Below are positions 16,621 through 25,322 of a stretch of 64,000 nucleotides of DNA, one piece after another. Position 1 is the first letter of the stretch. Every line of letters begins with the position of its first letter. Source of the stretch: CBFFRJ01 sp963530515 (GTDB lineage Bacteria > Pseudomonadota > Gammaproteobacteria > Enterobacterales > Enterobacteriaceae); assembly GCA_963530515.1 (NCBI GenBank), contig CAUSEC010000005.1, positions 110,570 to 174,569 on the forward strand, written 5' to 3'. The notes beneath the pieces are model-generated. The model was not told the DNA's origin. It saw nothing but the letters and a program-made list of their open reading frames with translations, and made no database searches. The translations under genes were made by a program, and so were the position numbers.

Positions 16621-19600
16621 TTAGTGAATAAAATGCAGCACGTAAGGCATGACCCGCTGGAACAACGCCGCCTTCGGCCAGGCCGGATTAAGCTTGCTCA
16701 GTGCCGCACTGGCCTGATGCCACTGGTGCTCATTGTCCATGCCCGCTGCCGCCAGCGCCTGGATGTACAGGCACTTCTCCTGATGCTGTTGTTGCAGGTT
16801 GCCGTACAGCGAAAGCAAATCCGGTTGCGAGACGGCAAAGAAATCGGCTTCAACCGGGGCGTGAGCCATGTTATTCGCCCACTGCGCCATGTCAGTGAAC
16901 AGCGTATCTGCGCCAGCGTTGTCACCCAGCATGCGCAGCGACATCCCTTGCCAGAAGAGGTAATCGGCAGGCTGATCGTTGTAGTAGCTGTGGACGTTGA
17001 GCGTACGGTCGCCCTGGGCCGCTTTTTGCCAGGCGCTCTCGGCCTGCGCCTCATCCCTTTGCAATCGGGCGCAGACCCCTAACCAGAACCAGATGTCGTT
17101 GTCGGTCTGCCCTGGCAATCGCCCTTCGCTCAGGTTTTCCGGGTAGCGCAAGGCGGCAATCAGCAGCCGTTCAGCACGCGCAGGCTGCCCGGCGTCAATG
17201 GCCTGCCACGCCTGCAACAGCTGGTTGAGGATGAACTGACTGGTGACCTTGCCTTCGCCCCCTTCCCAGGGGTGGAACTGGCGCGTTGCCAGCACGGTGG
17301 TTGCATTATCCGTTTTCCCGCACAGGTGCCAGAGGTTGAGCAGCTCCGCCGTCATGTCATCGCGTTTCAGCGCACACGGCAGGTTAGCCTCCAGCCGTGT
17401 GAGTCGGCTTTGTGGTGTGTCCCCGCTGAGTTTCGCCAGCAGATCGCGCTCAAACAGCAAACGCGCATCGTCCGGCAGCAGGCGGCAGGCGGTGTCGAGA
17501 TAATGGGTCGCCTGGGTCGCATCATGCTGTTTGTTCCAGGCGTAAATGGCCAGCCCGCGCCAGGCATCGGCTAGACGGTCGTCCATTGCCACACACTGCT
17601 GCCAGAGCGCCACGGCTTTTTCTCCGTTACGTTTGCTGTAGTGGAAACAGGCCAGCAAATGGCGGGCGAAGGCGCTTTGCCCCAGCGCGTTTAACGCGTC
17701 CACCTCATCGAGTGTATTCGGGAAGCGCACAAAGTGCGGGAAGGCTTCAACAGCACGAGCGATAAGCGGGGCGCGGTCTGCTTCGGGCAACAAACTGGCC
17801 TGTACCAACAGCGGCAGCGTGCGTTCGCACTCCAGCACGTTCAGCACCTCCCGCGCCGCGTCTGCCATTCCCCAGCTCAGCAGTTGCCCGGCGGTGGTCA
17901 GGGCATTGATATCACGCCCGCCACAGAGTTCACGCCAGGCATTCAGCGCCGCGTCACTGCGTTCGCTTTGCCATTGCAGCCACCAGACCGTCGGATTTAA
18001 CGGGTAGTCACGGCGCAGTGTTTGCAGGTTCGTGGCCGCTTCGTCTTGCTGGCCGCTCAACTGCAACAATCTCACTTGCAGGCACAAAACATCCTGACTG
18101 GTCGGGCAAGCCCGCAGGCTCTGGCGACAAAATTCAATGCTCTGGGCGTAATGCTGTTCGCGGGCGGCAAGCCTTGCCAGGCCATAAAAGCCCGCCGCTT
18201 TGCTGTTACCGCTCCAGGTCGCCCGCCAGAAATCTTCTTTTGCCTGCGGGTAGTTCTGCTGACGTTCAAGGGCGCAGGCACGGATAAAACTCGCCTGCCC
18301 GCACTGCGGATTCTTGTTCAGCCGGTGCGCGCGCGCCAGGGCCTGAGTCGCATAGTCGACGGCACGCGGGTAATCCGCACGGTTATATTCGAGGGTCGCC
18401 AGCGCCAGGTTGCAGCGATAATCCTGCGGATCGAGTGCCACACCCCGGGTGTAATAATCAAACGCCGAACGGCTGGCGTGGTTGTACTGCTCAAGATGCT
18501 GACCAATAAACCAGGCTTCATCGGTGGAGGTGATATTTTCAGCAGCGGAGGGGGCGGTCGCCACTTCCGGCAACGGCATCTCACCGGGCTGGTGCTCTTC
18601 ATAATCGAGAACCACCGTACCCGCCGCATCACGAAGGGTCAGGGTCAGACGGGCGGTGTGGCTTAATTCAAGCACACCCTGGATTGCCGAGCAGGGGGTC
18701 AGGTTGACGCTTTCATCAAGCAGCGGCGTCGGGTTACCGGCTTCGGTGAGCGTTAAGCGGTGCCCCGTCAGTGAGGCTATTGCATACAGCCCCCAGTCAA
18801 TGCCGTTCACGCTGCGCTGCAGTTTTAATACCGCATCCTTTGAGGCGTTCTGCACCATGCCGAGCGTGTGGTACGGCAGGAAATACTGCACAAACCGTTT
18901 CTCTTCATAGGCGTCAAGCCAGGTGAAATCAGGCTGGTTATCGGCAAAGATCCCTGTCATCAGCTCAATGTAGGGGCCGTTGCTGTCCGTGAGACTACGA
19001 TCCCAGGCCTGACCAAATTCACTATGCCCCCAGCTCCACTGCTTCTTACCCGGCGCGATGTGATGATCGGCAACGTGCAGCAGCCCACCATCTTCATCGT
19101 GGGACCAGGCACCGACAAAGTCATAAGCGGATTTTTCCGCCATGTAGGAAGTGGGCACCGGCACATTCTTGTAGCGCGAAATATCAACGCCCGCTGAGTA
19201 ATCCACTTTGTAATAGGTGCCCGTCGCAATCGGGAAAGCAGAGACTGCGCGCTTGCCGTGGTCAAACACCGCTGTGACGTCCGGCGGGAACACACTCTGG
19301 TGATCGTCGCCGCCTTTCACCGCCGGGTTGGCCCACCATAAGAAGTGGCGCGGCGTGGCGTTAGCGTTGTAGACGCGGCTGCCAATTTCCAGTGCGGCAC
19401 GCTCCGGGCGCAGGGTAAAACCGGTCATCACCTGCAATCCGTGCATCGGCTCGGTTTCCCCGACCCACACCGTTTTGCTGCCATCCGCATGTTCTTCGAA
19501 GGTGCAATCCACCGGCATGTAGGTGGTCGGGCGGTGGTGCTGTGGCCAGTTAAACTCAATGCCTCCTGAGATCCACGGGCCAAGCAGGCCGACCAGCGCA

Positions 19601-19902
19601 GGTTTGATCACCTCATTGTGGTACACAAAGTCGCGCTGTTTGACCTTATCAAACGCCTTTTGTACCCGCCCACCCAGCTCCGGGAGGATCATGATTTTCA
19701 GATAATCATTTTCCAGCCAGACCGCCTGCCAGGCTTTATCCGTTTTGCTGTCATTCAGCGTGTCAGTCACGCCGTAAGGATAGACCGCCCCCGTCGACCC
19801 CTGATAAACGCGGTTCTCAAGAAACATGGGGTGAACATCCTGCGGACCGGTTTCGTAAGTCGGAATAATGACGGTTTCGCGCCAGACTTTTACGGGTTCC
19901 AT
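16621..19902 (-). CDS. yphG: YphG, DUF5107 and TPR-repeat protein
   Basis: This 1093-residue protein equals the length of E. coli YphG. The N-terminal about 400 residues form a DUF5107-type beta-rich domain resembling mutarotase or carbohydrate-binding folds (GGRVQKAFDKVKQRDFVYHN, WISGGIEFNWPQHHRPT). From about residue 450 to the end, helical TPR-like repeats dominate (for example YTRGVALDPQDYRCNLALAT). No signal peptide is seen, so it is cytoplasmic. It is the first gene of the minus-strand yph set, divergent from yphH. Function is unknown; a carbohydrate-active role is inference. Confidence 0.92.
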   Translation of the reverse strand: MEPVKVWRETVIIPTYETGPQDVHPMFLENRVYQGSTGAVYPYGVTDTLNDSKTDKAWQAVWLENDYLKIMILPELGGRVQKAFDKVKQRDFVYHNEVIKPALVGLLGPWISGGIEFNWPQHHRPTTYMPVDCTFEEHADGSKTVWVGETEPMHGLQVMTGFTLRPERAALEIGSRVYNANATPRHFLWWANPAVKGGDDHQSVFPPDVTAVFDHGKRAVSAFPIATGTYYKVDYSAGVDISRYKNVPVPTSYMAEKSAYDFVGAWSHDEDGGLLHVADHHIAPGKKQWSWGHSEFGQAWDRSLTDSNGPYIELMTGIFADNQPDFTWLDAYEEKRFVQYFLPYHTLGMVQNASKDAVLKLQRSVNGIDWGLYAIASLTGHRLTLTEAGNPTPLLDESVNLTPCSAIQGVLELSHTARLTLTLRDAAGTVVLDYEEHQPGEMPLPEVATAPSAAENITSTDEAWFIGQHLEQYNHASRSAFDYYTRGVALDPQDYRCNLALATLEYNRADYPRAVDYATQALARAHRLNKNPQCGQASFIRACALERQQNYPQAKEDFWRATWSGNSKAAGFYGLARLAAREQHYAQSIEFCRQSLRACPTSQDVLCLQVRLLQLSGQQDEAATNLQTLRRDYPLNPTVWWLQWQSERSDAALNAWRELCGGRDINALTTAGQLLSWGMADAAREVLNVLECERTLPLLVQASLLPEADRAPLIARAVEAFPHFVRFPNTLDEVDALNALGQSAFARHLLACFHYSKRNGEKAVALWQQCVAMDDRLADAWRGLAIYAWNKQHDATQATHYLDTACRLLPDDARLLFERDLLAKLSGDTPQSRLTRLEANLPCALKRDDMTAELLNLWHLCGKTDNATTVLATRQFHPWEGGEGKVTSQFILNQLLQAWQAIDAGQPARAERLLIAALRYPENLSEGRLPGQTDNDIWFWLGVCARLQRDEAQAESAWQKAAQGDRTLNVHSYYNDQPADYLFWQGMSLRMLGDNAGADTLFTDMAQWANNMAHAPVEADFFAVSQPDLLSLYGNLQQQHQEKCLYIQALAAAGMDNEHQWHQASAALSKLNPAWPKAALFQRVMPYVLHFIH

Positions 19903-20019
19903 ATTGCCCTCTTAATTAACGAGACATACTAAAGTGTGGATTTGTGGGCAGTCTGACAGACAAAGAAACGGCGTTTTCGCACAATAATCACGCAATACAC
20001 TTAACAGAGTTTAGTAACC

Positions 20020-21213
20020 ATGAGCGTCTGCATTAACAACCAACAGATTCGCCGCATCAACAAGTGCGTGGTGCTCGAGCATCTTTACCGTGAAAAGCGC
20101 GCCACCAAGTCAACGCTGGCAAAGCTGGCGCAGCTCTCCATTCCCGCCATCAGTAATATTCTTGACGAGCTGGCGGCTGAGCATCGCGTTCTGAATGTGG
20201 CGGATGAAAAACCCGTCCGCGGCCACAGCAGCGGAACCTGGCTTATTGCGCCGGAAGGTGACTGGACGCTGTGCATGAACATCACGCCCACCAGCATGGA
20301 ATGCCAGCTTGCCAACGCCTGCATGAGTCCGAAGGGGGAGTACGAGCGTCACACGCTGAGTGCCCCACATCCTCAGGCGTTACTGGCGGCCATTGAGCTG
20401 TGCTGGCATCGCTACCGGAAGGCCTGGCCGGGGCACAAAATCAATCTGGCGCTCGCCGTACACGGGCAGGTCGACCCGGTCACCGGGGTGTCGCAAAACA
20501 TGCCGCAGGCCCCCTGGAGCGAGCCGGTGGAGCTGAAATATTTGCTGGAGGAGAAACTGGGGGTACGCGTTCTGGTGGATAACGACTGTGTGATGCTGGC
20601 GCTGGCAGAAAAGTGGCAGAACCCTGGCCAGGAGCGGGATTTTTGCGTGATCAACGTCGATTACGGCATTGGTTCATCCTTCGTGATTAACGAAAGGATT
20701 TATCGCGGGACGCTTTACGGCAGCGGGCAGATCGGTCACACCATTGTGAATCCAGACGGCATGGCCTGCGACTGCGGACGCTACGGCTGCCTGGAAACCG
20801 TTGCCTCACTGAGTGCGCTGAAAAAACAGGCGCGGATCTGGCTCAAGTCGCAGCCTGCGACGACGCTTGATCCTGATACCCTCACCACTTCGCAGCTGAT
20901 TAGCGCATGGCAGGCGGGAGATGCACGCATCGCAGCGTGGGTGGAAAATGCCGCCAGCGCCATTGGCCTGAGTTTGTACAACTTCCTGAATATCCTGAAT
21001 ATCAATCAGATATGGCTCTACGGACGCAGCTGCGCATTTGGGGAGAACTGGCTGAACACTATCGTGCAGCAGACCGGACTGAACCCGTTCGATCAGGGCG
21101 GGAATCCACGTATTAAAGCCACGCAGATTGAGATGGGGCGGCTAAGTCGAGCCCAGCAGATTATGGGGATTGGCTATTTATACGTTGAGGCACTGCTCAG
21201 TGAGATGCACTAG
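20020..21213 (+). CDS. yphH: YphH, ROK-family transcriptional regulator
   Basis: The 397-residue protein has an N-terminal winged HTH (about residues 8-60) and a ROK domain with the zinc motif CDCGRYGCLE. This is the NagC/Mlc architecture, which senses sugars or sugar phosphates. Its divergent position over a 117-bp spacer from yphG makes it the likely local regulator of the yph genes. The stop interlocks with convergent rcnR by 4 bp. Confidence 0.93.
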   Translation: MSVCINNQQIRRINKCVVLEHLYREKRATKSTLAKLAQLSIPAISNILDELAAEHRVLNVADEKPVRGHSSGTWLIAPEGDWTLCMNITPTSMECQLANACMSPKGEYERHTLSAPHPQALLAAIELCWHRYRKAWPGHKINLALAVHGQVDPVTGVSQNMPQAPWSEPVELKYLLEEKLGVRVLVDNDCVMLALAEKWQNPGQERDFCVINVDYGIGSSFVINERIYRGTLYGSGQIGHTIVNPDGMACDCGRYGCLETVASLSALKKQARIWLKSQPATTLDPDTLTTSQLISAWQAGDARIAAWVENAASAIGLSLYNFLNILNINQIWLYGRSCAFGENWLNTIVQQTGLNPFDQGGNPRIKATQIEMGRLSRAQQIMGIGYLYVEALLSEMH

Positions 21214-21482
21214 CGGATGTACGAATCCAGCACGCTGAGCACCACTTCAAGATCCTCTTCGCGCTTCACTTCATCGTTTTCGTGCACGATGTGATCGGTC
21301 AGATGGCCTTTGATCACTTCGCGCATCAGGCCGTTTACCGCACCACGAATCGCGGCAATTTGCTGCAACACCTGCGCGCATTCATGGGGTTCATCCAGCA
21401 TCTTTTTCAGCGCGCCCACCTGCCCTTCAATCTTGCTGGCGCGTGCTTTGAGCTTTCGTTTATCCCGAACGGTATGTGACAT
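21210..21482 (-). CDS. rcnR: RcnR, Ni/Co-responsive repressor
   Basis: The 90-residue CsoR/RcnR-family helical repressor is nearly identical to E. coli RcnR. Metal-binding His and Cys residues are present in the N-terminus (MSHTV, His3), at Cys35 (DEPHECAQVL) and at His60 and His64 (IKGHLTDHIVH). It represses rcnA and itself until Ni or Co binds. It is divergent from rcnA with three G-tract operators between them. In E. coli K-12 rcnRA lies elsewhere. Confidence 0.97.
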   Translation of the reverse strand: MSHTVRDKRKLKARASKIEGQVGALKKMLDEPHECAQVLQQIAAIRGAVNGLMREVIKGHLTDHIVHENDEVKREEDLEVVLSVLDSYIR

Positions 21483-21531
21483 GCTGACCTCTTTTCACTA
21501 ATGCAGAGCGAAAAGCAGAATACCATAGTTC

Positions 21532-21587
21532 TACTGGGGGGGAGTTTCTTTCTACTGGGGGGTAGTATTTTTTACTGGGGGGGAGTA
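21532..21587. promoter_or_regulatory. Three RcnR operators between rcnR and rcnA
   Basis: The RcnR site TACT-G6-N-AGTA occurs at 21553-21567 (TACTGGGGGGTAGTA) and 21573-21587 (TACTGGGGGGGAGTA). A third copy, with one mismatch in the last base, is at 21532-21546 (ends AGTT). The starts are 21 and 20 bp apart, about two helical turns. E. coli is described as having two sites. Confidence 0.88.
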
Positions 21588-21624
21588 GATTGAAAAAAGA
21601 TTAAAAATAGCGAGAATTATTCTC

Positions 21625-22479
21625 ATGACCGATTTTGCAGCACTCTTTCAGCAAGGAAATGCCTGGTTTTTCATTCCGAGCGCCATTCTGCTCGGCGCGC
21701 TGCACGGCCTGGAGCCGGGGCACTCGAAGACCATGATGGCCGCTTTTATCATCGCCATTAAAGGCACGGTAAAGCAGGCTGTGATGCTCGGTCTGGCGGC
21801 CACCCTCTCCCACACGGCAATCGTCTGGCTGATTGCGCTTGGCGGTATGTACATCAGCCGCCAGTTCACCGCCGAGTCCGTTGAACCCTGGCTGCAGGTT
21901 TTCTCTGCGTTGATTATCCTCGGCACTGCGGTATGGATGTTCTGGCGCACCTGGCAGGGCGAGCGGCAGTGGCAGGCGGGCCATCATCATGAGCATCACG
22001 CCCATGCCGCACCCCAAAGTATTCTGATGCAGCCAGTGAAAACGGTGGTCACTCAGCAGCCGCAGATCCTCAAGCTGCGTAAGCTCAGTAAAGAGGAAGA
22101 GTATCAGGATGCCCATGAACGGGCGCATGCGCGGGACATTGAACGCCGCTTTACCGGTACTGACGTCACCAACGGGCAGATTCTGCTGTTTGGACTGACG
22201 GGCGGCCTGATCCCCTGCCCGGCGGCGATCACCGTGTTACTGATCTGTATTCAGCTTAAGGCGCTAACGCTGGGGGCGACCATGGTGGTCTGCTTCAGTA
22301 TTGGGCTGGCGTTAACGCTGGTTACCGTCGGTGTGGGTGCGGCCGTTAGCGTGCAGCAGGCGGCAAAACGCTGGTCGGGCTTTAATACCCTGGCGCGACG
22401 TGCGCCCTACGTCTCCAGCGTGTTGATCGCACTGGTGGGGATATACATGGGGATTCACGGGTACGCGGGGTTACGCTGA
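21625..22479 (+). CDS. rcnA: RcnA, nickel/cobalt efflux protein
   Basis: The 284-residue NicO-family exporter carries GALHGLEPGHSKTMMAAF near residues 29-46, and GGLIPCPAAITVLL near 193. It resembles E. coli RcnA at both ends. The central loop differs: E. coli has a long His tract, whereas here there are six His in GHHHEHHAH. A Gln/Pro/Lys-rich linker (about residues 135-160) and QDAHERAHARD follow. It is controlled by RcnR through the operators upstream and ends at a shared terminator with glyA. Confidence 0.95.
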   Translation: MTDFAALFQQGNAWFFIPSAILLGALHGLEPGHSKTMMAAFIIAIKGTVKQAVMLGLAATLSHTAIVWLIALGGMYISRQFTAESVEPWLQVFSALIILGTAVWMFWRTWQGERQWQAGHHHEHHAHAAPQSILMQPVKTVVTQQPQILKLRKLSKEEEYQDAHERAHARDIERRFTGTDVTNGQILLFGLTGGLIPCPAAITVLLICIQLKALTLGATMVVCFSIGLALTLVTVGVGAAVSVQQAAKRWSGFNTLARRAPYVSSVLIALVGIYMGIHGYAGLR

Positions 22480-22486
22480 AGCCATA

Positions 22487-22512
22487 AAAAAAGGCCGCTG
22501 AGCGGCCTTTTT
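22487..22512. terminator. Bidirectional terminator between rcnA and glyA
   Basis: AAAAGGCCGC (22489-22498) and GCGGCCTTTT (22502-22511) form a strong stem with a TGA loop. A tracts on the left and T tracts on the right serve both convergent genes. Confidence 0.9.
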
Positions 22513-22533
22513 CACTTTCATCACGGCTGTCGC

Positions 22534-23787
22534 TTACGCGTAAACCGGGAAGCGTGCGCAGATAGCCAGTACTTTCGCTTTGACGCTTTCGATAACAGCT
22601 TCATCGCTGATGTTATCGAGCACGTCACACATCCAGCCAGCCAGCTCTTTCACTTCAGCTTCTTTGAAGCCGCGACGGGTGACCGCCGGAGAACCGATAC
22701 GAATACCGGAAGTCACGAACGGGCTCTTCGGATCGTTCGGTACGCTGTTTTTGTTGACGGTGATGTTAGCACGGCCCAGCGCAGCGTCAGCTTCTTTACC
22801 GGTCAGGTTTTTATCAACCAGATCCAGCAGGAACAGGTGGTTTTCAGTACCGCCAGAAACCACTTTATAGCCACGGTTCAGGAACACTTCCACCATCGCT
22901 TTCGCGTTTTTAGCAACCTGCTGCTGGTAGACTTTGAACTCAGGCTCCATCGCTTCTTTCAGCGCCACAGCTTTTGCCGCGATAACGTGCATCAGCGGGC
23001 CGCCCTGTGCGCTTGGGAACACTGCGGAGTTCAGTTTTTTGTACAGTTCTTCGTCGCCGCCCTTCGCCAGGATCAGGCCACCACGCGGGCCCGCGAGGGT
23101 TTTGTGGGTGGTGGTGGTGACGACGTGAGCATGCGGAACCGGGTTCGGGTAAACGTCCGCGGCAATCAGACCGGCAACGTGTGCCATATCCACGAACAGG
23201 TATGCGCCGATGCTGTCTGCGATTTCACGCATTTTTGCCCAGTCAACCACGCCGGAATAAGCAGAGAAGCCACCGATGATCATTTTCGGTTTGTGCTCTT
23301 TGGCTTGCTTCGCCATGTCTTCGTAGTCAATTTTACCGGACTCATCAATGCCGTAAGGGATGATGTTGTACAGTTTGCCGGAGAAGTTTACCGGGGAACC
23401 GTGAGTCAGGTGGCCGCCTTGCGCCAGGTTCATACCCAGAACGGTATCGCCCGGTTGCAGCAGCGCGGTGTAGACCGCGAAGTTAGCCTGAGAGCCAGAG
23501 TGCGGTTGCACGTTCGCGTAGTCAGCCCCGAACAGCGCTTTCGCACGGTCGATAGCCAGTTGCTCAACCACGTCGACGTATTCACAGCCGCCGTAGTAAC
23601 GTTTGCCTGGGTAACCTTCGGCATATTTGTTAGTCAGCTGAGAACCCTGAGCCTGCATTACACGCGGGCTGGTGTAGTTTTCGGAGGCGATCAGTTCAAT
23701 GTGTTCTTCCTGACGTACTTTTTCTTGCTCCATAGCCTGCCATAAATCGGCATCATAATCGGCAATGTTCATTTCACGCTTTAACAT
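22534..23787 (-). CDS. glyA: GlyA, serine hydroxymethyltransferase
   Basis: The 417-residue PLP enzyme converts serine and tetrahydrofolate to glycine and methylene-THF, the main source of one-carbon units. The PLP lysine lies in VVTTTTHKTLAGPRGG near residue 229. The start MLKREMNIADYD matches the family; an ATG eight codons upstream is rejected. A PurR box and candidate MetR half-sites lie in the divergent region toward hmp, in keeping with known regulation. Confidence 0.98.
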   Translation of the reverse strand: MLKREMNIADYDADLWQAMEQEKVRQEEHIELIASENYTSPRVMQAQGSQLTNKYAEGYPGKRYYGGCEYVDVVEQLAIDRAKALFGADYANVQPHSGSQANFAVYTALLQPGDTVLGMNLAQGGHLTHGSPVNFSGKLYNIIPYGIDESGKIDYEDMAKQAKEHKPKMIIGGFSAYSGVVDWAKMREIADSIGAYLFVDMAHVAGLIAADVYPNPVPHAHVVTTTTHKTLAGPRGGLILAKGGDEELYKKLNSAVFPSAQGGPLMHVIAAKAVALKEAMEPEFKVYQQQVAKNAKAMVEVFLNRGYKVVSGGTENHLFLLDLVDKNLTGKEADAALGRANITVNKNSVPNDPKSPFVTSGIRIGSPAVTRRGFKEAEVKELAGWMCDVLDNISDEAVIESVKAKVLAICARFPVYA

Positions 23788-23901
23788 CCGCTTCTCCTGC
23801 TCAGCTAACAATAAAACAGCTTTAAATTGAGGCCCGTTTTGGGGAACGGCTCACAGTATAACTGAATCAAATCTTGATAACAGGTCTTGACAAAGGTTTT
23901 T

Positions 23902-23917
23902 ACGCAAACGATTGGCT
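23902..23917 (-). promoter_or_regulatory. PurR box upstream of glyA
   Basis: ACGCAAACGATTGGCT has a perfect left half of the PurR consensus (ACGCAAACG) and a weaker right half. It lies about 115 bp upstream of the glyA ATG, as in E. coli, where PurR represses glyA. The wider 314-bp glyA-hmp gap also holds a TGAA-N5-TTCC MetR-like sequence on the minus strand at 23965-23977, which is weaker evidence. Confidence 0.6.
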
Positions 23918-24051
23918 GCCCGTCAGACAAGGGGTTGAGAGAAAATGAACTTTGCCTTTGCAACGGAATTCTTTTCACCTTTGTGATGCAGCATCTTCAT
24001 GTTGTTTTTCGATGACCGCGCAGAAAGGCTTTACAAGCGCAGGGGCAAATC

Positions 24052-24080
24052 TATAACATGCATTTAAAATACATGTTATA
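24052..24080 (+). promoter_or_regulatory. NsrR operator upstream of hmp
   Basis: A 29-bp near-perfect palindrome runs from TATAACATG to CATGTTATA around ATTTAAAAT, with 13 of 14 paired positions matching. It fits the NsrR pattern of two ATGCATTT-like half-sites. It ends 21 bp before the hmp ATG, consistent with nitric-oxide-relieved repression of hmp. Confidence 0.85.
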
Positions 24081-24101
24081 GAAAATGATAAGGAAGCAAT
24101 T

Positions 24102-25283
24102 ATGCTCGACGCCCAAACCATCGCCACCGTGAAAGCTACCATTCCCCTGCTGCTGGAAACCGGTCCGAAGCTGACCGCCCATTTTTACGATCGGATGTTT
24201 ACCCACAACCCGGAGCTCAAAGATATTTTTAATATGAGCAACCAGCGTAACGGCGATCAGCGTGAAGCGCTATTCAACGCCATCGCCGCCTACGCCAGTA
24301 ATCTGGATAACCTTGCCGCCCTGCTGCCCGCAGTGGAAAAAATTGCCCAGAAGCACACTAGCTTCCAGATAAAACCCGAGCAGTACAACATTGTGGGCCA
24401 GCACCTGCTGGCAACCCTTGATGAGATGTTCAGCCCCGGCGAGGCCGTGCTGGAGGCCTGGGGGAAAGCGTATGGGGTACTGGCAGGCGTGTTCGTTCAG
24501 CGTGAAGCGCAGCTTTATCAGCAGAATGCAGAGAAAACCGGCGGCTGGGAAGGCACACGCGCGTTTCGTCTGGTAGCGAAAAAACCGCAAAGTGCGCTTA
24601 TCACCAGCTTTGAATTCGCCCCGGTAGACGGTGGCATGGTCGCTGGTTATCAGGCCGGGCAATATCTCGGTATCTGGATCAAACCGGAATCATTTGAATA
24701 TCAAGAAATCCGCCAGTATTCCCTGACCTGCGCACCCGATGGCAAAACTTATCGTATTGCGGTTAAACATGAAAAAGGCGGGCAGGTTTCCACCTGGCTA
24801 CACCAGCATGCTCGCGAAGGGGATATCGTGCACCTTGCCGCCCCGGCGGGTGATTTCTTCCTGAATGTGGAGGCAACCACGCCCGTTACCCTGATCTCTG
24901 CAGGCGTTGGCCAGACGCCAGTGCTGGCGATGCTCGACACTCTGGCGCAGGCAAAACATCAGGCGCAGGTGAACTGGTTCCATGCGGCAGAAAACGGTGC
25001 GGTGCACGCCTTTGCTGACGAAGTGGCGGCTCATGGCGCAGCGCTGACGCGTTTTACGTCCCACGTGTGGTATCGCGAGCCGGCAGAAACGGATACGCAG
25101 TTTAATAGCCAGGGATTGATGGATTTGAGTCAGCATGAAGGGGCATTCAGCAGCCCGACCATGCAGTTTTACCTCTGCGGCCCGGTGGCATTTATGCAGT
25201 TTGCCGCGAAGCAATTAGTTGGCCTGGGGATTAAAACAGAGAACATTCATTACGAATGTTTTGGTCCGCACAAAGTACTGTAA
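24102..25283 (+). CDS. hmp: Hmp, flavohemoglobin nitric oxide dioxygenase
   Basis: The 393-residue protein has an N-terminal globin domain (about 1-140, MLDAQTIATVKATIPLLLETG with the proximal His in the F helix), an FAD-binding domain (RQYSLTCAP near 206) and an NAD-binding domain (GVGQTPVLAML near 270, ending ENIHYECFGPHKVL). It oxidises NO to nitrate with O2 and NADH. An NsrR palindrome immediately upstream and divergent glyA match the E. coli arrangement. Confidence 0.97.
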   Translation: MLDAQTIATVKATIPLLLETGPKLTAHFYDRMFTHNPELKDIFNMSNQRNGDQREALFNAIAAYASNLDNLAALLPAVEKIAQKHTSFQIKPEQYNIVGQHLLATLDEMFSPGEAVLEAWGKAYGVLAGVFVQREAQLYQQNAEKTGGWEGTRAFRLVAKKPQSALITSFEFAPVDGGMVAGYQAGQYLGIWIKPESFEYQEIRQYSLTCAPDGKTYRIAVKHEKGGQVSTWLHQHAREGDIVHLAAPAGDFFLNVEATTPVTLISAGVGQTPVLAMLDTLAQAKHQAQVNWFHAAENGAVHAFADEVAAHGAALTRFTSHVWYREPAETDTQFNSQGLMDLSQHEGAFSSPTMQFYLCGPVAFMQFAAKQLVGLGIKTENIHYECFGPHKVL

Positions 25284-25291
25284 GGCAGGAT

Positions 25292-25316
25292 GCCCCTCGC
25301 CCGGCGGGCGAGGGGC
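25292..25316. other. GC-rich hairpin after hmp
   Basis: GCCCCTCGCCC and GGGCGAGGGGC form a perfect 11-bp stem with a 3-nt loop between convergent hmp and glnB. On the plus strand it is followed by AAAAAA rather than T, so it is not a canonical intrinsic terminator in either direction. It may still end or protect transcripts. Confidence 0.55.
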
Positions 25317-25322
25317 AAAAAA

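Noticed and set aside
21532..21587. Tandem G-tract repeats as a CRISPR-like or microsatellite array
   Set aside because: The units match the known RcnR operator, lie between rcnR and rcnA and have no variable spacers of CRISPR length.
23965..23977. MetR site in the glyA-hmp gap
   Set aside because: Only a partial match (TGAA-N5-TTCC); too weak to list as its own feature.
25292..25316. Hairpin after hmp as an intrinsic terminator
   Set aside because: The tract following the stem on the plus strand is A, and neither strand has the needed T run, so it is listed only as a hairpin.
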